This document shows, piece by piece, positions 10,613 to 21,418 of a DNA stretch of 64,000 nt; within the stretch, counting starts at the first letter, position 1, and every line of letters begins with the position of its first letter. The DNA comes from Entoloma clypeatum (lineage: Eukaryota > Basidiomycota > Agaricomycetes > Agaricales > Entolomataceae): positions 558,001-622,000 of the forward strand of contig OY751485.1 of the NCBI GenBank assembly GCA_963565915.1, read 5' to 3'. The notes beneath the pieces were generated by a model. It was not told the origin of the DNA. It saw only the letters and a list, made by a program, of their open reading frames with translations, and searched no databases. The translations under genes and the position numbers were made by a program.

Positions 10613-11402
10613 ATCGAGAGGAGTGGTTACAGAAGGGCCGAGTCAGGTTGGGGAATGAACCAACATCTAAGAGGTCTGGAGCCCGGGAAGGGTGAAGGTA
10701 TATCCGTGGTCGTCCACAACGAGGGCGGGTTGTCCTACCTTGGGTCGAGTACTTCTTCATATCTAGATATGATGCTCAGGCCTCATGCGAACGATCTGGT
10801 CGGATGCGTATAGTTGTAAGCACCCGAAGTTGAATGGAACTGCTGGGGCGATCATTGCGGGACGCCCGGGTCCTCTTTGGCCCAGTGATTCAAACCACAG
10901 TCACAGAGTATGTGTTTCAACGTCTTCGCAACGAGCAATGGTGTTTTTTTTTGGGACTTTTTCTCCCACGTGGCCCGGCGCTGGCTTCCATTCTGCAGCT
11001 GGTCCGCCGCAGCGCCTACCCTGAACCCTCAGGCTGGTGGTGATTTGAGCGGTGAGTGTCTTCCCAGGAAATGCCCCCCAAGGAAGTTCTTTTGACTGTG
11101 TCCCCTTTGGAAAGGATGCTCTCTCCCGATTCTTTGAGAAACACTCATCACCAGTGCATGTGTCAAGGTAGCTGTGTTGCGATTGTACTGTAGGCTGTTC
11201 CTACATTCCGTCTCTTGAACGTGGTCATGAAGGATTACTATGAATGCTTGTGAAAACTCCAGACATCGAAAAATGGTTACGATGAAAGATGTACACACTG
11301 TGAAAGCCACGCTTCTTCGGCCTAGTAAGCCTGTACAACTTATAACCCACGGCCGCTGTCATTGCTGGGTTCACCTCTCTCCTCACTGGCATCGCATTCA
11401 TA

Positions 11403-12057
11403 ATGGGAAATGCTCCTAGCAATGGTACTTACTTCATCCAGTCTGTGGCCTACAACACACAGGTCATCACCCTCACAACCTCCGGCACTAGTGCGTACTC
11501 TCCTTCGACTATCACCTAACCACTTTGTTTACCTTGACATAGTTGTTGGCTTTCACCAAACCAACCATCCCAATAAACAGACAGTATGTCCTCTCCTTGG
11601 AGTTGTAGACGGCTGATGATGGATCACTTCTCGTCATGTAGTGGATAGTCAAAAACATTACCGTCAAAGGTGGAAACGTGACAAGTACTACCGTCCAAAA
11701 CGTCGCAACTAAACAGTACCTTGCCATGGATTCGACCGGACACAAATTGGTCGTCTCCGGAAACATCTTCCATTGGCACATGGCCGAGATCGAAGGGCCG
11801 GGGGAGTATTACGTGTAACTTCTTGCGGTACTCTTCTGAGAATTCTCGCTTACGCATTTTCTGTGGCATCAAAGGATCTCCTCCGACAAGGGTCAGACTG
11901 CTGTTCAATTGCCTAATCGTTTTGATGGTACTGTCATGGCGTACGCCAAGTACAATAACCTCCTGAATCAGCAGTGGGACCTGCGCAATGGTGAGTATAT
12001 ACACTTTATTGCATGCCGTGGGGATGAGCCATTGATTGTTCTTGATTACTAGCCTGA
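11403..12057 (+). CDS. Beta-trefoil (ricin B-like) lectin, paralogue B, five exons
   Basis: Exons 11403-11490, 11543-11583, 11642-11814, 11875-11990 and 12053-12057, with GT-AG introns of 52-62 nt at the same phases as paralogues A and C. The spliced frame is open for 140 codons. Exon 3 (173 nt) is the same length in all three genes and carries KQYLAMD; exon 4 ends with QQWDL, the trefoil QxW signature. No signal peptide is seen, so a cytosolic lectin is expected. Exon 5 is five bases, completing an Ala codon and adding TGA. The gene lies in an inverted duplicate of the block holding paralogue A. The intact frame and intact splice sites suggest it is functional; expression is unknown. Confidence 0.8.
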
Positions 12058-12339
12058 GTTCGTGTGTCGAGGCGTGACTTACATACCAAGATACTTTTTG
12101 TCGGCAGTGGTTCACTTGATCGAATCGCGGTCGGATTTTTATTGGCCAATGAATGTTCTTCGCTGCAGTTCACCTCATCTGAGGCAGTTTACGAGGATTT
12201 TCAACCTTTGCGACAAACCTTTCAAGTCATGCAAACAACATACTCTCTCGCAAAATGGTATGCAAAGAGTTCCTCTCCCCGTACTCGAAATGCCGGTTAC
12301 TTGGATGAAGGCTCATGAACCGCGGTTCACCAGACAGAC
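12058..12339. other. Lectin B downstream region
   Basis: Non-coding; the first ~150 bases are also present behind lectin C (16506-16670), marking the extent of the duplicated unit. No gene seen. Confidence 0.5.
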
Positions 12340-12840
12340 ATTGACATCAAATGCTATGATCAATACAGTTTGAGACTGACTTCTTGGAGGAGCTCAGCTC
12401 GACGAATCATACCCTGTGTATAGTGCCAACGCGTGCGCACATCTCGGACCACTGCCAATGCCTCTCGTCTGTCCTTCTGCTCGGAGTTTTTCATGAGGTA
12501 TTTTGAGATCGCGCATTTCCGAAACGTCTTCAGGCGTTGAAACAATCTTGTTCGTGATGTAGCATAGCTAAAACGAATGAGTAGGCCAAAATATGTACCT
12601 TTGATAGTGGACTCTCCGTCGCCTTCAGCTTCTCTTCGTCCTCCAGTGTGATATTTTCCTGATCAGGGTCAACGTTGATAACGGATGTTCCTTGTTGAGA
12701 GTTGAGTAGTCGACTTCGTCAGGATCGTCGGCTTCGCCAAGTGTGGGATGGCTTGAACTACAAGGTTGACGACGTGACATGCAGTGATTGAGGTATCCCG
12801 TATTTGGGACGCCAAAATAAAGCTATCATGGCATCAAACA
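12340..12840 (-). pseudogene. hAT transposase fragment
   Basis: The minus strand read from about 12840 gives TACHVVNLVVQA near 12770, resembling the CxPHxxNL block of fungal hAT transposases, then spaced acidic residues. After an in-frame break it gives VVRDVRTRWHYTQGMIRRAE at about 12380-12450, which matches the DV.TRWNSTY..L.RA block before the hAT dimerisation region. Stops and a frame change lie between the two blocks. The N-terminal BED finger and catalytic region are missing, so this is a dead fragment of about 160 codons. Confidence 0.65.
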
Positions 12841-13299
12841 TCTCCTGCTTGAGACAGATTTCTGGATCGCTGTTCTCCGTATTCTTATAGTCATCTCCTT
12901 CACATGCTAGACAGCCCCTCTCGCTTTCCCAAACAGGACGATTTATATCGCAAGGAGCTTCAAGTCATTATTTTTGTCGATCAGCATTTGCCATGGCGGA
13001 GCGCCCGTCATGTGGTTATTTGGGATAAAGGATGTTGGCAGGGTACGCCGTTTTCCCTCCTTCACGACTTCGACTCAAGTAATACTTATATTAGGTCTTC
13101 ATAAGTATTCTAGTGAGAGGATACTAGGTCAGTGAAAAAACATGGATTACATCTACCACTCGGACGCTCATATATGATCGTCCAGTCGAAATCAAACACT
13201 ATGTACATCAGCCAATGTCCATTCCCCAGCCACAATCTGCGACACCCGCACACTGCTTTCGTCACCGAAGAAATTGAAGAAGAAACAAAACTGTTCGGC

Positions 13300-13445
13300 C
13301 GCATTCCGGATTAGACTTTTCATCTCCACAAAAACCCGGTCGGCCCCTCAATCCCTTCACACCTCGCAACCTCCTTCCCCCATCAACCCTCCCAAATGCC
13401 TTCACACCCCCTCGCAACCAACCATCGCTCTTCCTCCCCTCCGAC
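13300..13445 (-). pseudogene. Lactonase-like C-terminal fragment
   Basis: The minus frame reads GGRKSDGWLRGGVKAFGRVDGGRRL, a divergent version of the last propeller strands found at 5460-5560 in copy 1 on the plus strand. It lies tail to head against a leader copy starting near 13449, and sequence at 13055-13100 is an inverted match to 5610-5655. It is part of the rearranged lectin/lactonase island and is not a gene. Confidence 0.5.
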
Positions 13446-13448
13446 CAC

Positions 13449-15180
13449 ATGATGCAACCAACCAATCTTCTCGATATGTGGTTCGCCCAGGCTCTCATCC
13501 TAGCTATCGGTCTCTGGGTTAAAATCCCCTTCCTGCTGGCGTCGCCGGCGCCTATTTGTGAGCCCTTGCGTTTGGGGTATTCTAACTTGAAGTGGGACTA
13601 ATGGCCTGCGGAATGAAGTGCATTTGCCAGGATCCAATGGTAGAGTCTTGTTCGCTCGCATCTCAGCCAGTGACAATGATTGAGAAAACTAGGCGGCGTA
13701 AAAATCCCACCTAAGGATCCAAGCACCGCCCCTCATGATGGAGAGGTGCCGCCCCGAGGACAACACCGGGTAGTTCATAACAAATACTGAGAATGTCGGG
13801 AAGGCACACCATTCATCCCCGCATGATTGTACACACTTACGAATGACCACAACATCTTGACAGTCCCGAGCCCTAAATCGCGATATCATGTTGCTGGAGA
13901 TGCTTCCGAGTTGAAATGTCTGCACTTGTTCTCACTCCTAGACATGTTGACTAGATTTCTTTGCCCCACGTTACTGTCCTACGTATCAATTAATTGCAAA
14001 AGAGTGGCGGTTTGGCTTTGAAGGTGGCGAGACGCGAGAAAAAAAGACCTGGAAGCTGGGAGGTACTATCCTGCGGCGACGCTGAACCTTCGATACCTGG
14101 AGAACGCAGAATCCGATAGACAGCAACAGACGATCTGAGTCTGATACATCGATTTGAGGTCGCATCTCTCAAGAGATACGCTTCGTTTCGGGAATGAGAC
14201 GTCAAGTCGACACTTTAAGACGGAGGTTTCGGTGCCGTCACGTCGTGGGCTTGCCATTCCTTCGCGAACGAGTTCACCGTTATCCTATTTCATAAGTCGC
14301 GGCCGCCGTATTCCCTAGAGCAGAGACAGAAGGGTCGTTGATGTGAATAGGGGAAGGGAATCGTTGTGGAACCGGCGGGGAGTGGAAGTAGTGTCCCGTG
14401 TTCGCTCATAGCGGTAGAGGATAGCCTGTTTGTTGCCAACGTGAGTTGGATAGATGCGCGCCGGGGGTAGGTCTTGCCGTTCCTAGTACTCCTCCGGGAC
14501 CGTAGCAACCCTTCCTGTCTCGCCTGCGACCCCATACATCCCCGCCTCGTCGCCCAGTGCGACCTTGCAACTGACAGGCTATGGCCCCAAGAAGTCCAGG
14601 CAGGAGGCATCGCATCCCCATCAAGTTGTCGTCTACGACAACGGCGATTCAAGGGAACTGCTCGTCCCCGACCTCGGTGCTGACGGCGTCAGGCGGTGCA
14701 CCATAAACCCCGCTGAATCGTTACAGGGCGTGGGGAGTATCAAGTATGAGGCGATGAGGCGGGGAGTGGGCCGAGACACGTCGCCATCATATTGACCTCG
14801 TTATATGCGCATAGCCTGGGTGGACTGACTCCCTGTCCCGTTTGAAGATGGCCACCGCTTCACTGTCAACGAGCTGAACAACACCCTCACGAAACACACC
14901 TACCCTTCCCCTTCCTCTCCCTCAACACCGACCCTCATCGCTGCCCTCCGTCTGTCCCATCACCCACCAAGCCGATGCTCGCAGGCGAGATCCTCATCCC
15001 ACCACCCACTCCCTCCCTCCCCACGCATATCTACGTCTCCAACCGGAACAACCCTTCGCCCGGAGGGGACACAATTGCCATCTTTGAGCCGGGGACGCTT
15101 GAGATAGTTGGGGAGGTTCGGACAGGGTTGAGGCATGTGCGCGGTATACTCTTATCTCATCACGGAAGGATCGAGTCAAG
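13449..15180 (+). pseudogene. Secreted lactonase-like beta-propeller, broken copy 2
   Basis: A leader with MWFAQALILAIGLW and a SPAP cleavage region lies at 13462-13560. Propeller blocks in the order of copy 1 start at about 13860. Roughly 13920-14290 is an unrelated insertion replacing the HPSWI block. After it come VEDSLFVAN near 14415, GPKKSRQEASHPHQVV near 14585, PDLGADGVRRC near 14670, EILIPPPTPSLPTHIYVSNR near 14985 and VRTGLRHVRG near 15115. The frame changes at least three times. One shift, between the LRLSHHPP and MLAGEIL segments near 14960, is shared with copy 1. The last strands are absent; the block runs directly into the region upstream of lectin C. Confidence 0.72.
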
Positions 15181-15816
15181 TTAGGGAACAAACGAACCAA
15201 CGCCTGAGAGATCTGAGGCCAGGGAAGGATGATGGGGGGAAGAAAGAGGTATTTTCGTGGTCGTTCACAGTGAGGGCGAACCTCCCCAGATCTTGGGTTC
15301 GGGGATATGTGGCGGTCTCGGTCGTACCTTGAGTCGCATGTCCTTCTCTCCGAGTCGTACTTTCTCATACTGCTTGGAGCTGATGTCTCTCATACTCCAG
15401 GGAAAGCGCACCCGGCGTTGGACCGAACTGCTGGAGGTTGTGGAACGCCGGAGTCCTGCTTGTCCCAGCGTTTCATCAATTGTTTAGTATGATGATAGAA
15501 ACCAAGGTCACAGAGTATGTGTTTCGCCGTCTTCACGACTCCGAGCAATGGGGCATGCGTGCTTTTTTTGAACTTTTTCTCCCAGCTTCCGGTCCGCCGC
15601 AGCGCCTACCCTAGGCCTGGTCGAGTAGTGAGTATTTTTCCAGGGAACGGCCCCCAAAGAAGTATCCCTTTAACCGTGTCCCCTTTGGAAAGGATGAGTT
15701 CGGGAAAAACTTATCACACACCGCCACGCTCCTTCGGCCTCGGCCTGTACGACTTATACTCCACGATTGCTATCATTTCTGGACTCACCTCTCTCTCTCT
15801 CCTCATCACATTCGTA

Positions 15817-16505
15817 ATGGGCGTTGCTCAGAGTCTCAGTAACGGTGTCTACTTCATCCAGTCTGTGGCCTACAACACACAGGTCATCACCCTCACAACC
15901 TCCGGCACTGGTAGGATATCTGTTATTGTCCTTCCACCTTCACCCTACCCACTTCATGTACCTATACTTAGTTGTTGGTTGGAAAAGGATGCATCCTGTC
16001 GACTCCCACCAGAAAGTATGTCCTCTCCTTGTAGTTGTAGACAGCTGATGATGGATTGCTTTTGGTCCTGTAGTGGAGGATCAACAACATCACTGACGAA
16101 AATGGAAATATAACCGGTATCAACATAATGAACGTCGCAACCAAGCAGTACCTTGCCATGGATTCGACCGGACACAAATTTGTCGTCTCCGGAAACCGCT
16201 TCCAATGGTACACAGGCGAGACCGGCGGGTCCAAGAAGCATTACGTGTAACATCTTGCGGTGCTCTTCTGCGAATTCTCGCTTATGCATTTTCTGTGGCA
16301 TCAAAGGATCTCCTCCGACAAGGGTCAGACCGCTATTCAATTGCCTAAACCTTCTGACGGTACTGTCATGATGAACACCAAGTACAATAGGCTCCCGGAA
16401 TCTCAGCACTGGGACCTCCTCCCAGTTAAAGGTGTGTACATACGCTTTTTTGCATGCCATGGGGTGAGCCATTGACACTGTAATTGTTCCTGATTACCAG
16501 CCTGA
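15817..16505 (+). CDS. Beta-trefoil (ricin B-like) lectin, paralogue C, five exons
   Basis: Exons 15817-15910, 15972-16015, 16074-16246, 16307-16431 and 16501-16505; introns 58-69 nt, all GT-AG. The spliced frame is open for 146 codons. Compared with A and B it is longer by two codons in exon 1, one in exon 2 and three in exon 4, all in multiples of three, as expected for a gene under coding constraint. Exon 3 keeps KQYLAMD; exon 4 ends in a QHWDL trefoil signature. An upstream ATG at 15694 in the same frame would add a hydrophobic stretch, but the chosen ATG aligns with the other paralogues. The last exon again supplies only CC plus TGA. It is likely a functional cytosolic lectin. Confidence 0.8.
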
Positions 16506-18327
16506 GTTCGTGTGTCGAGGCATGACTTACGTACCAAGATACTTTTTGTCGGCGGTGGTTCACTCGAGCGAATCGTGGTCGAATTTTGATTGGCCAATGG
16601 ATGTTCTTCAATGCAGCTCACCTCATCTGAGGCAGTTTACGAGGATCTTCAACCTTTGCGATAAAAAAGTCATTGATCCGAACTCCCTGTCTGCCACGGC
16701 TTTTGCAATTGTACTGTGGGTTTTTTCCGGGCTATTCTGTCGCTTGAAAGAGGTTATGAAGGTTTATGACTGCTCTGACATCAAGATCATCGGCCAATCG
16801 TCAGCCCAAGTCCGAGTCAAGACTCAAGTCTGAGCACGGCATGACAATTGTGACTCTGTGAGACAGTTGCGAGACATGCGGCATTTGTTTGTGCTCCATC
16901 GGCTCCTAAAACCATCCGATTTTCGGTTTATGACTTGTCACCCTGTTGCTAAACAAGGTCACTGGGAACGAGAATGACCCCACAAAATGATTGGTTAATA
17001 GTAATTATATTATATTGATAACTAACGGTGATCTCCGTCATCTTTGCAATCCTCTCTTGCACAACACCTCACTATTACGATCTCTTGCTTCATGTGTTTT
17101 CGTGTCTTGCCTCGGGTGAATAATCTGTGTAAACTGTTTTCGTGCACACTAAATCGTGCCATGTTGGTGTTGGCTAGTCGTTCTGCTTCACGTGACCTTA
17201 AATCGGACTTGCACACGCCGACCACAATGTATACGTTCTGCTGCTTTATCGCAGTCGTTGATCGCGCAAATATTCACTTGGATGTTGTGTAAAAATCTTG
17301 TTGTCGAAATCTCGAAGAAGCCGTACCCTGGCCTGCGAACGACCGTGTGACAATGCAAAATATGCATTGAATGCTGTCAACTCCCCAGTGGGTGGTTTCC
17401 TACATCTATGATGAGGGGATCCATGGTCTGACCTTGTCCCCCATCAGGAAAAAAGGGCCTCTGTTATAAGTTTGAAGGACCAGATTGGACATAAAGAAAA
17501 AGGGAAGATTTGAGCATAAATTAACACAAAACTGCAAAAATATGAATAAGAACATGAGAAACTCTATGTTAGCTGCTCAGATTGTCAGAAAATGTCAATT
17601 AGTCAGAAAGGCTATACTATCGTTAACCCAGTTATGCATCACTTTTATAGATGGGCCTCTAGCTTTACATAGACATATCCAAATTCTATAATTCCTGCAC
17701 CATTCGAAAGCCTGTCATCTCTGCTTCAAGATGGTAGTAACGATCTTGAGGGGATGTGGAGGAGAACAAGTGCTAGAGATGGAATCTTGAAGGGTTCGAA
17801 CTTACGGGGAGATGCATCACCTGTCACGATTGAGTCACAAACATGCCGCTTCGGCAGGGGGACATGCATCACGCGCTCGCACATGGATAAACGTTAAACT
17901 CTAAACTGCATCGTCTCCGCTGCCCGACTGTCACACTTGACTACCCTCACCTTTTTTATGGTTGCGTCTCGTGTCTATGCCTCTACAAATGTATATTTCA
18001 CTTGGAATACAATTGGACAGGGTTGTGCTCAAAGGATCAGCAATTTTTTCTTTTTTCTGAGCACCAACAGTGTGAAATATGCTTTTTTAGAGCACTTTTT
18101 GAGCCACAGAACGAGCCCTCAACCTGGAGTACAGAAATATAATGGTCTCAAATATTCTACCATGTGTAACAATGCTTGATCTTGACATCCCAAGGCCCCG
18201 ATGTGGATTGTGGTGCTGGGGGAGGTCAATCAGTGGGTGATGCATCACTACGTGGGTAAATTTTGAGTGATGCATCACTGGGTTAACGATAGTATAATGT
18301 ATATCTTCTGGAAAATTGAATTCATGA
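16506..18327. other. Gene-free stretch between lectin island and DT-1
   Basis: The first ~165 bases repeat the sequence behind lectin B. The rest is AT-rich with no recognised gene. Four copies of a GATGCATCAC/CATGCATCAC word lie at 17811, 17863, 18239 and 18272, partly palindromic (TGATGCATCA). Confidence 0.6.
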
Positions 18328-18334
18328 CTTGGAA
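18328..18334. repeat. DT-1 left target-site duplication CTTGGAA
   Basis: The seven bases immediately before the left TIR are repeated immediately after the right TIR at 28370-28376. Confidence 0.75.
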
Positions 18335-18421
18335 TGGGGGTGGGCAACTGCCGGTATGGGTAACCCCAGTCACAAGCTGTCACACGCGACACAGCCATCA
18401 CACTGACTGACCCAGCCGTTT
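18335..18421 (+). repeat. DT-1 left terminal inverted repeat
   Basis: Shares its first 14 bases and its last ~15 bases with the reverse complement of 28281-28369; the middle has diverged but keeps several GTCACA/GTGACA words that could be transposase-binding sites. Confidence 0.75.
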
Positions 18422-20019
18422 TGGGTTCCACAAAGCGAGATCTCGCTGGATGTAATGCTTGGAATAGTGATAGAAATAGTTTATCTGTATGCCAGTACTA
18501 CCAGTTAATCAATACATACCCCGGAAGTAGTCAAACTGGGAAACCCTCAGCCAAAATAGCCCAAAAATAAGAGGAAAACTTGGCTGGTGAATAACTTTAC
18601 ACAGACTCAATGAATTGACAAGGTATAAAGGAGGAAATTGTACTATTTCCTGAGCTCTTTCAACTGATTGGACGCATTTTTTATTTCAGTGGAAGGAACA
18701 CTGCTAATGGCGCATTTTTACTCATAAAATTGTATATTTCACCATGATAGCTTCAGAAAATAAAAAATCGGGTCCAACCAATCGAACGGGCCTACGAAAT
18801 GGTGCATTTTCGCCACCAACACCTTGTCAATCCATTGAGCATGTGAAAAGATATTCAGCTCGCGAGATTTTGCTCCATCATATGGGTGGCAGGCCGTGGG
18901 AACTTGCCGCGAGACATTGGTGCTGCACGGAAAACATGACTCTCACAGGCCTCTTTTTCTCCACACTTGCTCTGAGGGCCTCCTACATTGTCTCAAGCAA
19001 CAATAAATACATCTGAAGACATATTGTAGGTCAATCCGATATTTTTCTGCTCTGAATCATGTTTTTGTAGGCAAACCTCACAGATTCTTATCTGATCCTT
19101 ATCTATCCAAGCATCATGGGAAGAAGAAAGGCTACACAACTAGCACAGCAAGAGCGTGCTGCAAAGGCCAGCATTCAGAGTTCTGTAAAGGCAACTATGA
19201 CATCTACACAACGAGAGCTGGACAGTACTAGACAGGAGCTTTCTGCTGTGCATGCTAGGCTTGAGGAGCTTGAAACTGCACTTGGACTGGAAAAGGCTTC
19301 TGTTTTGTATCTTTCTGGGGCACTTGAGAGATCTGAGACAAAATTGAGCCGAATTTCAGCTACTCTGGCTCAGGAAAAGTCTCGATCTGCAGAGTTAAAC
19401 AAGAAGTACCGTGTTGAGCAGCGTGGACGACAGCGTGCACTTGCACGCAAGGACATACTAAAGGAACAGATGGATCTTTTGCAGTGCGCTGATAGGGATC
19501 ACTCTCGACAAGAGAAGACAATTGTTTCTAATGCTGGCCGTGCTGTTGAGTCTCTTTTCAAGCTTGAAAATGAGAATGAAAATCTGCGTAGTGAATTATC
19601 TCACTGTCTTGAGCGCTCTCAGGCAGAGTTATATTCTTCACGTCAGCATGTTCTCATTATTCAGAAAGAGCTTCAAAAAGCACGCTCTCAATCACGCCGT
19701 CTCCAAAAGTCTCATGATCTAGCTACAGTTCATCAGCAACAGGCTGTTGCAAAAGCACGTGAAGCAGCATTAAAGTAGCGATCTGTGCATTCTCTCAAGG
19801 AAAAGGGGATCTATACTGAGGAAACTCGAAATCTCATTCGCCTTCTTGTTCGAGCTGGCTGTTCCACAGCATATATTGGAAATGTCATTGCTGCTGTCTT
19901 GAAAGCAGCTGGAATTACAACATATGGCAATGTTAGCAGACGAACAGTTTCTCGGATACTAGTAGAAGGATATATTGCTTCTCAGATTCAACTAGGCTAT
20001 GAGATACAGGAAGCTGAAG

Positions 20020-20069
20020 GTATATAATATTGCTATTCCTTTATAAATGAAACTAAAATCATTTTCAAG
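20020..20069 (+). other. Intron in DT-1 transposase gene
   Basis: GTATAT at the donor and TTTCAAG at the acceptor; removal joins EAEG to ITFSADG in frame. Confidence 0.75.
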
Positions 20070-20741
20070 GCATAACATTCAGTGCTGATGGCACAGGTCA
20101 CCGTAATATCAACTACAATTCCCGTCATATGCATTTCAAAGCAGAGAACTATGGATCTTCATCACCACAAAAAAAACAGGTTACCCGTTTACTTGGCGTC
20201 ACACCCTCTTTGGATGGTTCTAGCAAGCAATCTATAAAAGACTGGAAAAGTATATTAGATGCTATTGTTGATCTTTTCAACCGCTCTCCTTTTGGTAAGC
20301 GATATGGCCAGTTGCTCCGCACTGTTGATATTTTGGCAAAGCTGGTTGGAATGATTACTGATCACTGTGCCAAAGAGAAAAAAGACGCTGCTGCTTTGGA
20401 GAATTTGAAGAAAGAGGCTATACTTCAACTACTTGGAGAGGATAAAATGCTTGATGCAAGCACAAAAGATTTGCTTCCAATATTTCTTGATGCACAAGAA
20501 GAGATGATTAAAAAACTTGGTGGAAAGACAAAATGGAATCAGCTATCTGAACATGAGCAAAAGGAACAGTTGGCTCAGATGAGTGAAAAACTGGTGATCA
20601 AATTGGGAAGAGATGCCTATATGATGATGTCTGATGAAGAAAAAAAAACTCTCTCATTGTTTATCTGGGTTGGATGTGGCTGTCACAAGGATCTCAACAG
20701 TGTTCGTGGAGGCTATACAATGATGGCTTCCTGGTGGAAGT

Positions 20742-21050
20742 TGTTGAAACTTTTCCATCACGTAAATTAGATTAGATTAGATTATATCACGTGACCTTTA
20801 CACATCTTCGATTACATACTTATTTGGTTGGTACAAACAGTAGTACGGTATATAAGACCAGGAAACTGTCAATATCAACAAGTTGTCTCTTGACTCTTAA
20901 CCAGCTCCATCGCTCTCACCAGCCTCAACCGCTCTCACCAGCCTTACCCCTCCAAACCATGTAAGTGACCATAGCGGTATCGTAGAGTACTTCCACTGTA
21001 GCTATGTTGCTCAGTACGCCTGTGGCTAGCGCCCAGGTGGAACTTCAACA
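20742..21050 (+). repeat. Cop-1 5' LTR
   Basis: TGTTGAAACT to CTTCAACA. It carries a (GATTA)n-like run (TTAGATTAGATTAGATT), a CACGTG E-box and a TATATAAGACC promoter box near 20851. Confidence 0.93.
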
Positions 21051-21062
21051 GGTTATGGGCCC
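21051..21062 (+). other. Cop-1 primer binding site (half initiator tRNA-Met)
   Basis: GGTTATGGGCCC, directly after the LTR, is complementary to the anticodon stem-loop of initiator tRNA-Met, the half-tRNA priming mode known from Drosophila copia. Cop-3 (50100) and Cop-2 (minus, 46650) have the same site. Confidence 0.85.
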
Positions 21063-21418
21063 CGGATAGCAGAGGGACTTGGGAAACGCTGGCAACAGCG
21101 AGTACCTGCCCACTCTACCCTGGTTGGCAAAGAACCGATCAAAAGATCTAGGTTCTGAGTCTTACTTCTTCACACATGAACCTGGGAACGTCATTACGAC
21201 AAGTACCTGTCATGAAGCGTCCCTAAGGGGATTGACTTAGTACACATCATGTGGAAACATTGATTGTACCTCACACACTTCTGACAAAAAGGGTTTTTCC
21301 CAAAAACCGCTATTCCTAAAGGGAATATGTTATGAGGAATCATTTATTTGTTTTCTCTAAAAATCAAATTCATAAAGAACATCACTGATTGGGAGAACTC
21401 CTTTTAGATTCATTAAAA

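Noticed and set aside
18744..19016. 90-codon frame before the DT-1 gene as its first exon
   Set aside because: No clear donor/acceptor pair joins it in frame to the 19116 ATG; left unassigned.
20764..20785. GATTA direct repeats as a possible CRISPR or satellite array
   Set aside because: Only three or four units, always at the same place in each Copia LTR; an LTR microsatellite.
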